DNA of 64,000 bases from Melampsora larici-populina 98AG31 (GCF_000204055.1 NW_006768765.1:1941741-2005740), one strand, 5' to 3'; positions 48,390-61,100 are shown, counted from the stretch's first letter. Numbers and translations are program-made. The notes: generated from the letters alone by a model not told the origin.

Positions 48390-49404
48390 AACCAAATCTG
48401 AGTGGCTCTAAGAGATCTGTGAGCTTCTGTACGCCTGACAAGGATACAAAAAAAATTAAGATTGAACCAGGTACGTAGGCCCTTTTGCTATATCCTACAC
48501 TCCTTTCTCTCTATTCTATTCTACATTCAACACTCACTGATTGTTACTCATGCATGTCTGTAGGCTTAAACTCTGAAGTCAAGAAGGTGCCAAATAAAAT
48601 TGAGCGCAGTAAGTAGGCACCAGTCTGCACATACCCAAGCGGGTCTTCCCTCACCTTGAACTAATCTGATTTGATTTCATGTCATGGTTTTGTAGCCAAA
48701 AGCCTAACCATTGTGCTGTCTTCTGATCCACTGTGTCCTATCATAAAAGAGGAACCTAGTTTGTCTCTTCATCATTGTATTATGTTTTTATATCTTCTGG
48801 TCCTATTTGTTCTAATTATTCATGCCTCCATTATGTAGGCTCCCCCCCGGAATTGGCAACAGTGTCATGATTGTTCTGTCCTCAGACCCCCTGTTGCCCG
48901 ACAATATTGATACGTTGCAAGAACATAAGGAACATATCAAGAAGGAACCAGTTATGTATCTTTCACCATGTTGTTGAATCCTTGAAATGAGCCAATGCTG
49001 ACAATTCTTTGATAGCTTGCTCACTTATCTGCCACTCCATGCATCTTAGGTCAAACCAGAACATTGGAACTTCTGGCCGCCAACTCAGAAAAAGGCGCCA
49101 GAGCTCACACTGATGCTTGAGAAAGGTTTTTGGAACATTGCAATGTTCCAAAAGAAGACAAGTTTACCAGAGCCATCCTTAAATGTGCCGGCGTCACCTC
49201 GTGGACCAATCTCATACCCAGTGTCCAGTTCACAGAAATGTCTCTTACTAGTTGCGGCATGCACCCCAGTCTGGCGTCCTTTCTGCTCACCGAGGCCATG
49301 GATCAAGTGAATGGTCTCACAGAAGAGATCATTGAGCTTCAAGATGAAGAAGAAGACCCCAAGTTTATGTCCACACCTCCTGTTCCAGTATCCCCAGAGT
49401 TTTG
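48390..49404 (+). pseudogene. Multi-exon gene with a small helical (SAM-like) C-terminal domain, frameshifted
   Basis: Short exons with clear splice sites encode acidic/basic linkers: KKIKIEPG (ends at a GTACGT donor, about 48472), LNSEVKKVPNKIER (48565-48610), then two repeated blocks IVLSSDPLCPIIKEEP and IVLSSDPLLPDNID. The last exon (start 49051) reads PPTQKKAPELTLMLEK and then needs a change of register near 49124 to continue as FLEHCNVPKEDKFTRAIL, SWTNLIPSVQFTEMSL and AMDQVNGLTEEI to the TGA at 49404. The FLEHCxVPxxD...RAIL...W motif recurs in basidiomycete repetitive proteins as a small helical domain. The repeated IVLSSDPL blocks suggest exon duplication. Function unknown. Confidence 0.45.
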
Positions 49405-51194
49405 ACGTCTGCACACATTGCTCAGTTGGATTTGTCTCACCTTCTCCCCTGCCAATTTGTGGTCTTTTGTAAATCCATCTAATTGCCTCACCATCCCCCC
49501 CTCTCATCTCATGATCTTTTGTAAACCCATTGATTTGATTCACCATTCCCCCTCATATTTTGTGGTCTTTTGTACACTCATTCATTTGAATTGCTGGCCT
49601 TGTTTGATCTTGTAATTTAAAGCTTTGAGTGTTTGGACTTGCAATAATTCAGCACCCCGTGAACCATCTGCTGTCATGATCCGCAACTAGATGTTTTGAA
49701 CATATATATATGTTCAAAACATCATCTTATAAGTTAGCGATGACAAAAACATCATAAACATTATTAGATGTTTTTGGCATTGAATGAAAACAGATTGATT
49801 TCTTTTCTTCTTAATCAAGTAATTGATTAATCATTTGAAGATTCAATCTTTTGATTGATCTTTTGAAATAATCAATCTTTTGATTAAACTTTTGAAGTCA
49901 CTTTTGAATGAATCAAAATTCATATCAATACTCAAATGATTGATATGAGTGTGGATTTTTCCTCCTGATGATTGTCAATCATAAGGATACAAAGGTTGTC
50001 TTCCTTTCTCAGAAAGTTCAAAGCTTTCATCAGAATCCAGTGGCTCTCGCTTCAGGTATTCCATCACAAAACAACCAGGAAGCATACATCAATTCCTGAA
50101 TAACCAGCTTGGAAAAACATAATGAAAACTCAAACACAAGTTTAACAATCAAAGAACCAACAACATCTTACAAGTCAATTCATGAAGAAAAATCTTGATC
50201 TGAAACAAGTGGGTCCAATTGACCATTGGAATATCATACAGAATAAGAATTGAAATCACATTACAACCAATACAACATTTATTTTATGAGTTGCAAAACA
50301 CTCTGATTTGTAACTAAAGACAACCTTTATTTTATAAGTTGTAAAACACTCTGATTTGTAACTAAAGACTTATACGGCATAATAATTTCTTTTGCATGCA
50401 TTTGTCCTACTTCAATCTTCAAGTTGAGAAGTTGTCAAATGTTAATTTTAAAAACTAAAGCTTGTTCAACATTAACCCAAAAATAATCATTGAATTTGTA
50501 AGTTGTAAAATTACTTTATAAATAGCCACTTCCTCGGAAAAATGCTTGACATGATTTAGATTTCACAAAATCTCAACATGAATTGCAATTAGCCAGATAA
50601 CACTTGGAATGAAGATGAATTCAACTTTCAATTTCTTTCTGTTTCTGATTGAGTTTCATTCATTTTAACTTATCAATCTTTTCAAAGAATAGAACACATA
50701 GCCCAGCATTTTATTTATCAGACTAACATCACCAAACCTGATAATGGAATATTTTGTTCAAGTATCAGCATTATCTTCAAACTTTCCTAAAGACTACGAA
50801 AGAAATTAGGAATGCCACAGTAAGACATTTAAACATGGTTTTCACAAAATCTTAAAAAGGATTGCAATTAGCCAGATAACACTTGGAATGAATACAAATT
50901 CAACTTTTGATCTCTTTTTGTTTCTGATTGAAAAGAAATTGTATTCAATTTATGATTTTTTTGTTTTTCACCAAATTTATTTTCTTCCAATTCCTTGAGA
51001 AATACAAACCCAAATCAATCTTCAACACATTACTAAATTGTATGCTATGGGTCAAAAAATCGAACTGAAAAAAAGTACCAAATATGCCTGTCTTTTACCT
51101 TTACTAACTGGATCAAGATATTCTAGAACTTTATCCTCTTTCATCGCCAATTGTCATATTTCCAATCCATCTTCTCCTCGATTCCTCAAACACA
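49405..51194. other. AT-rich stretch with short repeats
   Basis: A tandem doublet of about 52 bp (50276-50370) and a direct repeat of about 95 bp (50570-50650 and 50845-50930, sharing GCAATTAGCCAGATAACACT) are visible. No gene is recognised. Confidence 0.5.
49690..49723. other. 34-bp perfect palindrome
   Basis: GATGTTTTGAACATATA is followed directly by its exact complement. It lies in AT-rich DNA about 290 bp after the gene remnant and may be a minimal fold-back or a cruciform-forming site. Confidence 0.7.
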
Positions 51195-51556
51195 ATCTAG
51201 ATCATTCAAAGCCACAAGACTATTAGTAACTCCATCTGATCGAATTCTATCAGCGGTTCTACCATATCGATGAGCATACAAAGGAATTTGATAGTGAATT
51301 ACCAATTTGAAACGTAGATCAGTAGAAATCAACATCTTAAATCTACGTTCTTCAAAATCTTCAATTACCTTGGATCTTTGAATTTGTGTTAAATTAAAAT
51401 AGAACGAAGAAGCTGGAATTCTAAAAGGTAATTAATCAGTGGTGAATACAAGCTTTAACATTTCTGTGGTTCTTGGTTTTGAAACACAGAATATTGTTTG
51501 TGGGATATCTATTACTGGAACTTTTGTTTGTTCATCTGCTGTTAGATTATACAATT
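51195..51556 (-). pseudogene. DEAD-box RNA helicase C-terminal domain, degenerate (DBP5/DDX19- or eIF4A-like)
   Basis: The minus strand reads QLYNLTADEQ, PQTIFCVSKPRTTEMLKLV, a TAA, then QIQRSKVIEDFEERRFKMLI, STDL (motif V start), LVIHYQIPLYAHRYGRTADR (motif VI, normally HRxGRTGR) and DGVTNSLVALND. Residues normally found between STDL and LVI (ARGID...) and between IPL and the motif-VI Tyr are missing, and a stop interrupts the frame. The rest of the helicase was not found nearby, so this is an isolated fragment of about 120 codons. Confidence 0.55.
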
Positions 51557-52639
51557 GGCTGTGAAAAAGATTGATTGCTTATCGCATCCTTATTTTGGTA
51601 TGTTGGACTACCTCTCAATCATCTCCATCAAAGGGAGGCTGATATCTGTCCGAGTTCACAAAAACTACAAAAAAGGAAAGAACATCAATGGAAAAATAAT
51701 CATAGAGTATTCAAAGATAAACTTACTTATTATTCAAAAAAAACATGATATCTAAACATATACATACTCGTTTATGATATCCTTATTTTTAACAGTCTAA
51801 AAGATCTAGGTAGAAGAGAAACGAACCAATGGATGATTTCAGAAAATTGTTCAGAAAGCGATTCAAAAGGAAAGGAAGTTAATTAAACTATTCTTTCATA
51901 AATCTAGGGAAAGGGGAATCAGGCAAGTTGATCATTTCCACAAGACTTAGAGATGTTAGCCTTCAAGCGCTGGCGAGTTGATTGGTGATTGTTGATTCGA
52001 ACTGAGGAGTGTTGAGATCGTATCATGGTTCAGTTCAACCAGACCCAATGAGGTTACAAATCCGGTTGTAATGTCTCAAAGGGTCACAAGGAAATCAGAG
52101 CTCTGAATCCGGTCAGAGGATGATTAGCCTTGCTGGTTTAATGAACACATTTGGTTGGTCGTTTGATTGTTGATCTGTTGATCGTTGATCCAAATTGAAG
52201 AGGCTTGAGATCGTAAAATGGTTCAGTTCAACCAGACCCGATGAGGTTACAAATCCGGTTGTAATGTCTCAAAGGGTCACAAGGAAATCAGAGCTCTGAG
52301 TCCGGTCAGAGCATGATTAACCTTGCTGGTTTAATGGACACATTGACTGTTGATGATTGAATGCTGATCAAAACGTGAACGGTCGATATGGTATTGTTGG
52401 AATCGTAGTTCGATTCAGATCGGTTGTTACTAGAAAAGCAATCAAAGGTAAAAGACACAAAACAGGTTTCTGCAAGGTGTACAGAAAATTGGAGTGAAGA
52501 GATGAAAACATGATCTAAGAAAGAGGAAAGAGACCAAGACGAGTGACAGTTAGTTTTGATTCAATCAACAAACTGACAAAGGAAATCGAACAAAACAAAC
52601 TAACCAACATGTTGTGATACTCCATTACAAAGACCATCG
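51557..52639. other. Intergenic with tandem duplication
   Basis: Holds the 186-bp tandem repeat at 51984-52349; otherwise nothing. Confidence 0.4.
51984..52349 (+). repeat. Tandem repeat, two copies of about 186 bp
   Basis: Both copies carry ATGGTTCAGTTCAACCAGAC, TTACAAATCCGGTTGTAATG and TCACAAGGAAATCAGAGCTC in the same order with few differences, so the duplication is recent. Confidence 0.85.
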
Positions 52640-53709
52640 ATGAACGAATCTAATGATTGATTGTAAATATCCAAAAGACCAAAAGATGCTCCAATGATTG
52701 ATGCACATTGCAGCCGGTCTTGGCGATGTTTTTAGTGAGCTCGCTTTGAGGATCTTATCCATTTGACGATAATCGTCAACTTTGATTTGATTGTCCATCT
52801 ATAGATATCTCCGCAGAGAATGATCGAAGTGGGAGATCAATGAATGTTTCTTTCGATTAGGATGAAAATGATAGTCACATACGCCTGGTTTGGGAGCACC
52901 AAGTTGAAATTGAATTAGTCCGATCTTCGCTTTTTCTTTGCGAGAGGGGCCACCTTGACCGGTGATGGCATTTTGACGAAGTACAAGACGATCAACCAAG
53001 CTGGTATCCTCAATCGTACCACCAACCTTCTTGACTATCCGGATATTCTTGAGGTCAACATTCGAGTTTTTCAAGTCAGCTACCCGTTTAACTGCTTCCA
53101 CTGCAATCGGAGCAAGGATAGAAGAGGATTGAGAGACGATCTTAGAGTTCAGAGAAGTGCTTGCGGCACGTAGAAGCGATTCTCGATCGTTCAGATCGAC
53201 CGGTGTTGACATTTCTTCTAAATATTTTACACATTTGATTGCAGCTCTTGAGAAACTTAATGATGGTAGGATGAATACCTGTTATTAAAAGTACGCATAT
53301 AACGATCAGAATGATAATCAGAGGATGGATCATCAAAAGATAATAACCTTTAGATAGTAACTTCTCAGCCGCGCCGAGTCAACTGCCTGCTAAGACTACG
53401 ACAATTGTAGTTCCGTCACCCGCTGAAACATCTTGAGCGGCTGAAAGTTTGACCCACATGCGAGCAGCAGGATGCATAACACGTGTTTCAAAATAGAAGC
53501 ACCACCATTAGAAATCGTCACATTTCCGTCTGCTGTCTGAATCATCTTGTCCATTCCACGAGGTCCCAAGGAAGGTCGAATGGCGTCGGAGATAGCTAGA
53601 TGAAAGACATCGTGCAAACCGATAGACAACTTTAGCATTCTGGGATTGATACATGTCATTTTCTCCTGGCTCAATGGTAGCAAGTTGCCCTACCTTTCGC
53701 TGCTGTCAT
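52640..53709 (-). pseudogene. CCT4: CCT4 (TCP-1 delta chaperonin subunit) pseudogene
   Basis: From an ATG at 53709 the minus strand reads MTAAKGRA, then [17 protein letters not shown] and [19 protein letters not shown] (ATP-binding signature), a frame change, [20 protein letters not shown] and [11 protein letters not shown], a TGA, GAAEKLLSKG, an intron, GIHPTII, another frame change, SRAAIKCVKYLEEMSTPVDL, LLRAASTSLNSKIVSQ, KVGGTIEDTSLVDRLVL, KAKIGLIQFQLGAPKP, an intron, and DNQIKVDDYRQMDKIL. A last recognisable piece is AKTGCNV. The order follows CCT4 from the N-terminus to about residue 310 of 530; the apical and C-terminal parts are missing. Introns are retained, so it arose by DNA duplication, not retroposition. 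At least three frame lesions and one stop. Confidence 0.85.
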
Positions 53710-54424
53710 ATTACTAGAATTAACGATCACGAAATAGACAGTCAGTACTCAACATCTTTATAGGTGTGGAGTAGGTAATCAAGATGTATTACCTCAGCCT
53801 GACTTCAATTGGTTTTTCGGCATTCTTGAAATGCTTTTTGAGGTTGAACTGATTTGGCGACTGAGCTGGCAGGAGCTTCCATGTTGTGGGGAGTTGAGAG
53901 ATTCGAGTATAGGAAATGAGGTGAAGTGTTTTAAAATCTCAATCGATTCTTGCTATGTACATATCAGTGATCACCAAACCTCAGGCTCAGGGTTGACCTC
54001 GAGAGACTTAAGACATTTAAGTACCTGTTTCGGACATAAATGATATCCATAATCAGAACCTCAATCATCGTCGGTCTCCGAATAAACAAGATTCAGCTCA
54101 AAGTTCTCTTTGCAAGGTGCGTGGTGTGACGACAAATTGACCATTGGACCTCATTGGATCTGAGCAGGAAAAACCGGAAGACTCCTTCATCTAATGTATG
54201 CTCATTCCCATGGATGCAATTTAAGACGTTCTGTCTCTTACGGAGATTTTCTCTGAATTTCAGTCTTACAACGATAGCCAAGTACACGAACAGCGAGGAG
54301 GGCAGTGTGCTACCTTCTCAGGTAAGCTTAGACGATATGTTTATGGTCTGTCAAGGGGAAATGCACGCTTTGTGAATATACAGCTGATAAAGTATGACCT
54401 TGACCGTGCAAGGATCTAAGAGGT
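53710..54424. other. Intergenic, possible exon relics
   Basis: Short plus-strand frames (53831-54043, 54154-54375) lack motifs; splice-like sites are present but no gene could be assembled. Confidence 0.3.
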
Positions 54425-54790
54425 CGACGCTGGGTCGGCTACCTCGTAGACGAGATGGCCAACGTCATTTCATCTCAATATCATAAAACACCGAACGCTT
54501 GGTATGTCCCGATGGCCAGCATGATAGCCAAGTGATGCGGCTTCTCAAAGCACACCGGCGCCATCGATCACTATGTCCCACAAACAATGATTGGATTGAT
54601 TGATAGTGCGGTATTGAATCCCTTGCTTGGCTACCTTTGTAGACTGCGTCAACTTAACGCTAATTTCCTCGATGTGAACTTTCTACCCACAGGGCGATTT
54701 TTGACCCAGGTAATCACACATTTGGCTGATCCATTGGAATGGGCAAAAATCGAGGAGACTACCGATACTCATACCTTGTGGCCCCTGTAA
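54425..54790 (+). pseudogene. Unrecognised gene fragment with in-frame TGA
   Basis: One frame reads DLRGRRWVGYLVDEMANVIS, QYHKTPNAWYVPMASMIAK, a TGA (54533-54535), GFSKHTGAIDHYVPQTMIGL and FLDVNFLPTGRFLTQ, with a possible GTAATC donor at 54711. The sequence has coding character (conserved-looking Trp, Pro and His residues) but I cannot name the family. Like its neighbours it seems to be a decayed copy of a normal gene. Confidence 0.35.
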
Positions 54791-54935
54791 CGTGATGGGG
54801 AAGGGACATGAGGAAGAAAGACAAAAATCGCATAGTTGGCTAATCCATTGGAACGGGCGAAAATCAAGGAGACTACCAATACTCGCACCTTGTGGCCCCT
54901 GTAACGTGATGGGGAAGGGACATGAGGAATAAAGG
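54721..54935 (+). repeat. Tandem doublet, about 118-bp unit
   Basis: TGGCTGATCCATTGGAATGG... and TGGCTAATCCATTGGAACGG... start two copies that both contain CCTTGTGGCCCCTGTAACGT and ATGGGGAAGGGACATGAGGA. Confidence 0.85.
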
Positions 54936-55071
54936 CAAACTCTTTAGAACCTGAAGACGGCGTGCAGATTGTGTTTGGTTGGAGGTGCTGTGGTTCCCTT
55001 CATTCAATTTTCTTATCATCATCTATCGCGTTACAATAATCTTCAAACACCAAAAAAATCTATTCCCTCAA

Positions 55072-55083
55072 TTTATATATATT
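55072..55083 (+). promoter_or_regulatory. TATA box of the 17-module secreted protein gene
   Basis: TTTATATATATT lies 67-78 bp upstream of the ATG at 55150, just where a fungal TATA box with a short leader is expected. The start of transcription is not known. Confidence 0.45.
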
Positions 55084-55149
55084 ACTTTTCGCTTTGACAG
55101 ATCCTACCATACCACCATCAGCTGAACTCACACTGATTGAACCAACGTC

Positions 55150-58100
55150 ATGAAATCGACTTTTTTCCCTATTTTACTTCTCATACTCTACTTCAGCGCA
55201 TACTCTTGGGCTCAATCGCGCACGTGTAACAGTCCTGCTGGAATTCCCGATAGCGCGCCGGAATGTGCGAAGAAGTGTGCCAGGATTAAAGTGCAGGAAG
55301 GCTACTGCTCCAGCGAAGCTGTGTTCAATGACGCCTACGCGCAATGTATGAGGTAAGACTTTTCTCGTCGGCCAAGCTCATGTCATTCTTTCCATTTGCA
55401 TCTTGGCTGATCAACTTGACTTTTACAACTTCAATACTATCACAGTGACAACTGTAACGCCCAAGACAAGACAACTGGACTGAAATACTCATATAACGAT
55501 ATTTGTCCTGCGGATTGTAAAGGAGGTGAGTAGCAGCCCATGTTCACATTTCCGTCAGCTTGCTAAGTAGAATCTCACATAAACAATTGCTCCCGAAGCC
55601 GCCCCGACCTCTACAACCTCTTCGACTGCTCCAGCTGCGACTCGCGCCTGTGACAGCCCTGCTGGAGTTCCCGATAGCGCTCCAGCATGTGTCAAGAAGT
55701 GTGCAAGTATCAAAGTCAAGGAAGGATATTGTACAAGTGAAGCTACGTTTAATGACGCCTACAAGCAATGCATGAGGTAAGTAATTCTTGCGGATGGAAT
55801 CTGTTCCGCCTTCTCAATTTATTCTGAGCTGATCAACGTTTTCGCAACTGTCCTACTCTCCTAGCGACAATTGTAATGCGCAAGACAAAACGACTGGACT
55901 AACGTACTCGTACAATGACATTTGTCCCGCGGCTTGTAAAGGAGGTACGGATGACAGTCTCTGTTATCTTTTTTGAACTAATTCATGAAAACTTACGAAG
56001 CATTTTTTCCAAAGCCGCCCCGACCTCCACGACGTCTTCGAACGCACCCGCTGCCACTCGCTCTTGCGATAGTCCCGCAGGAGTTCCCGATAGCGCTCCA
56101 GCGTGTGTCAAGAAGTGCGCAAGTATCAAGGTCAAAGAAGGTTACTGCACAAGCGAGCCTACCTTCAATGATGCCTACAAGCAGTGTATGAGGTAAGCAT
56201 TCTGGTCCAAACCCCGTCATCAACCAAATCTCAAACCAACCCTTCTCATTTCAATGCCTTACAATCCTCCCAGCGACAACTGTAACGCGCAGGACAAATC
56301 GACGGGACTGACCTACAGTTACTCCGACATCTGTCCAGCGGATTGTAAAGGAGGTAAGTCGCAAATTCTTCCCGCTTTCACCCTAGATCGCAGAGCGACA
56401 ACTCAACATCAATATTCTTCAGATGCTCCCCCCACCTCCACGACTTCCTCGAATCCACCAGCTGCGACCGGTTCATGTGATTCCCCTGCTGGAGTTCCTG
56501 ACAGTGCTCCAGCATGTGTCAAGAAATGCGCAAGCATCAAGGTCACGGAAGGCTACTGTTCAAGCGAGCCCACCTTCAACGACGCCTACGCGCAGTGCAT
56601 GAGGTAAGCATTCTGGTCCAAACCTTGTCATCAACCAAATCTTAAACCAGCCCTTGTCATTTTAAAACCCTGCAATCCTCCCAGCGACAACTGTAACGCG
56701 CAGGACAAATCGACGGGATTGACCTACAGTTACTCCGACATCTGTCCAGCGGATTGTAAAGGAGGTAAGTCGCAAATTCTTCCCGCTTTCACCCTAGATC
56801 GCAGAGCCACAACTCAACGTCAATATTCTTCAGATGCTCCCCCCACCTCCACGACTTCCTCGAATCCACCAGCTGCGACTGGTTCATGTGATTCCCCTGC
56901 TGGAGTTCCTGACAGTGCTCCAGCATGTGTTAAGAAATGCGCAAGCATCAAGGTCAAGGAAGGCTACTGTTCGAGCGAGCCCACCTTCAACGACGCCTAC
57001 GCGCAATGCATGAGGTAAGAGCACCCTCGTGATCTGAATCTGTGTCTTTCTCTCGCTGATCTTTCGCTGATCAATATCTCCTACAACCTCTTAGCGACAA
57101 TTGTAACGCTCAAGATAAAGCTACCGGACTGCAGTACAAATACAGCGACATCTGCCCCGGGGATTGTAAAGGCGGTAAGTGACGACTTTTTCCAGCTACC
57201 TCCTTCGTTTGTACTCAACTTAACCTGCCCGGTCCTCCCTAAGACCCTACACCGTCCACCAGTTCGACAGCACCAACTTCCACTGCCTCTTCTGACCCAT
57301 CCCCCACCTCCACGACTTCATCGAACCCACCAGCTGCGACTGGTTCATGTGATTCCCCTGCTGGAATTCCTGACAGTGCTCCAGCATGTGTTAAGAAATG
57401 CGCACAGATTAAGGTCAAGGAAGGTTACTGTTCGAACGAAGACACCTTCAACGAGGCCTATGCGCAATGCATGAAGTTCGTTTGCTCTTTCTTCCACTCC
57501 ACACTCTCGCGCCCCTTTCTAACTAATGATGGCCTTTTTGAACCTCGCCATTACTTAGAGACAACTGTAACGCTCAAGATCAATCAACTGGAATGCAATA
57601 CAAGTACCCGGATATTTGCCCAGAAGATTGTAAGGGTGGTAAGTGATCGCCATTCCTTGCACCCCGCCAACTCATCCAAACTAATTCGTTTCCTATCCCT
57701 AAGATCCCGCGTCTACAATCACCTCAGCGGCGCCGACGTCCACGAGTTCCTCCAACCCAACTCCTACCTCGACAGCCTCTGCTGATCCAGAGGTTTCAAC
57801 TCCTACATGTAAGGCTCCTACCCTGTTCCCCAACTCCTGGGTGCGTAAATTACCTCACCGACTCCAAACTAATTCGTTCGCTATCCCTAAGACCCCGCTT
57901 CTACGATCACCTCAGCGGCGCCAACTTCCACGAGTTCCTCAAACCCACCTCCTACCTCGACAGCCTCTGCTGACCCAGAGGTCCCAACTCGTACATGTGA
58001 GACTCCTACACTGATCCCCAACAACGCCCCCGAGTGCGCGAAAAAGTGTGCCAAGCGCAAAGTACAGGAGGGATACTGTGAAACCGATAGCCTTTTCACT

Positions 58101-61100
58101 GACGCCTACGACCAATGCCTCAAGTGAGATTGTCCCTCCATTCTCGCTATCATCACATCCATTCTCAACCGATTTGGTCAGCTCACAAGTTATACTGCAT
58201 CCACTCCCACTATCCAGCGACAATTGCAATCCCCAAGACACACAACAAGGTCTGGAGTTTGATTACAACGATATCTGCCCGGCGTCTTGCAAATCTGGTA
58301 AGTGCAGTCGCGTTCCCAATCGCCACACCTTCAAAGATTAAAACTGTTATGATTTTCGTCTCACGTAGGTTCTCCAGGCCCAAGCACTTCGGTATCCCTT
58401 GGTCCCAGGACTTCCTCTGGACCCGCTCCCACAGCGACAACCTCATCGTCCTCCCCTGCTGCAACTGCCACATGCGATCCGTCTAGTAAAGTTCCCATCG
58501 CTGCTCCGGCATGTGTCAAGAAATGCGCCAAGTTCAAGGTCCAAGAGGGTTACTGCACAGATGAGAATGTGTTCAACCAAGCTTACCAACAATGTCTCAA
58601 GTGTGTACTGCAGCGGAGACTCGACGCATTTACTCTGTTGCCATACTGTCAAATCCTCATTCTAACCTGTTCGGCACGCTCCTACACATCAAAACAGGGA
58701 TAACTGCAATGGAACCGACGCCTCTACCGGATTGCAATATAAGTTTGACGACCTTTGCCCGGCACCTTGCAAATCAGGTCAGAGACCCTCTGCCCCTCCC
58801 AGTCATTTACCTCGTATACTCAGTTCGTTTTTGCCCATCCTACGTTGCAGGTCCAGGTTCTGCAACTACATCAGCCGCTCCCACCTCGACCGTCTCGTCG
58901 GACGCCCCAAGCCCCACCTCTAGTAACTCAAACGCCGGTACCAGTCCAACATCGTCGTCTGCTGGACCTTCTCCTACTGGTGACACGGGATCAGGCTCTG
59001 GTCAATTACCCCCTGGGACCCCCCCATGTGCCATGAAATGTGCAAATATCAAGATAAAGGAGGGCTACTGTTACTCATCCGAGGTCTTGATCACAGCTTA
59101 TAACCAGTGTTTGAGGTCAGTTCATTTAATTCACCTCGATTTACTAACTTGATGTCATGATCCGCTTGCTGATTCGAAATCATCTGTTCTCAGCGACAAC
59201 TGTTCACCTGATGATTCCGCCAAAGGCCGAACTCTCACTTACCGCGAGATATGTGGATCTTCAGGTAAATGTCACCTGCTTGTACCAGCCTCACTACATA
59301 CTCTACGCACCGTTCTCTCGCTTCCACGCTTTTCTTGCTTCTTCACGCTCAACACCCTCACTCGAATTCCCCGCCTCAGGTACCAGCTCAACTTCGACGT
59401 CTCCTGGTCCTTCCCCCACCGGAGACGCTGGCTCAGGGCTCAATTTGCCTGCTGACACTCCACAATGCGCGAGAAAATGCGCGAGCATCAAAGTCCGAGA
59501 AGGCTACTGCTCCTCGTCCAACATTTTCATGACAGCTTTTTCCAAATGCTTGAGGTCAGAGCCTGGAACCTTCTTCGCATCGAATACCTCCTACTGACTC
59601 CCGCGTTCTTTCTCATCGATACTTAGTGACAACTGTAATACCAGCGATGCAGCCAAAGGCCGACAGCTCACTCATCGTCAGATATGCGGCTCACAAGGTT
59701 AGCACTGTGCTCACATGATCGTCGATTCCATTTCCTTCCTATGTAATCTGTAGATCATCCGTGATTTTTCTCGCTCACTTTTCTACGCATGCAATCCTTC
59801 CTACAGAACCCAGCACCCCCTCTTCATCTGCTGCACCTTCTCCTACTGGCGAAGCCGGCTCTGGCTCCGGTAGTTTACCCTCCAACACCCCTTCTTGTGC
59901 GAAGAAATGCGCGAACATCAAAGTTAGAGAAGGATACTGCTATTCGCCTCAAGTATTGATGACCTCCTTCTATCAATGCTTAAGGTTGGTGCTCAAAACT
60001 AGAACAATCAACAATTGCGCGTCACTGACCCTCAAATCCTACCCCCACGAATTTCCAGCGACAATTGCAACTCTAACGATGCGGCCAAAGGCCGCCAGGC
60101 CACCTACCGTCAAATATGTGCCTCGCCAGGTATGTGGTTTTATACACAAGCAGTGCAATCCAGCCGTGTCCTCGCCACAGCTTGAATTCGCAATTTAACA
60201 AATTGCAAACATTTCCTTCTCGCTTCAGGTCCCAGCCCCTCTTCATCGTCTACTGGTCCCTCACCTACTGGTGATGCTGGTTCGGGCGCTGGCCTGTTGC
60301 CCAACAATACCCCCTCTTGCGCTAGGAGATGTGCCTATATCAAAGTCAGCGAGGGCTATTGCTCCTCGTCCCAAATCCTCCTTACTGCATTTTACCAATG
60401 CCTAACGTCAGTAGACAGCACTGCCCCTATATAACGATTCCAGCCAGTTAATCATCAAGCCTTTCCTTCCGTATCGATTTTCAGTGATAACTGTAACTCT
60501 GCCGATTCAGCCAAAGGTCGTCAGCTTACCTATCGCCAGATCTGTGGCTTGACTGGTAAGCATTCTGCTATACACGCACACTCACTTCCTCCCTATGTAG
60601 TATTTTTCAAACATTTCCTTCTTGCTCCAGGTCCCAGCCCCTCTTCATCGTCTACTGGTCCCTCACCTACTGGTGATGCTGGTTCGGGCGCTGGCCTGTT
60701 GCCCAACAATACCCCCTCTTGCGCTAGGAGATGTGCCTCTATCAAAGTCAGCGAGGGCTACTGCTCCTCGTCCAAAATCCTCCTCACTGCATTCTACCAA
60801 TGCCTAACGTCAGTAGACAGCACTTCACTTATGTAACGATCCCAGCCAGTTAATCATCAAGCCTTCCCTTCCGTATCAATTTTCAGTGACAACTGTAACA
60901 CTGCCGATTCAGCCAAAGGTCGTCAGCTGACCTATCGCCAGATCTGTGGCTTGACTGGTAAGCATTCTGTTATACACGCACACTCACCTCCTCCCTATGT
61001 AGTATTTTTTACCCTTCATTTCCTCGCTACTCCAAACTGAGCCATCGAAAACGACTGTTCCTCCTACAGGTCCCACCCCATCATCGTCGTCTCCTGGTCC

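Noticed and set aside
53660..53690. tRNA-like A-box (TGGCTCAATGGTAGCAAG)
   Set aside because: No B-box or cloverleaf follows; the sequence lies at the 5' end of the CCT4 pseudogene.
56274..61030. CRISPR-like array
   Set aside because: The spaced repeats are exon cassettes of 400 bp in a eukaryotic gene.
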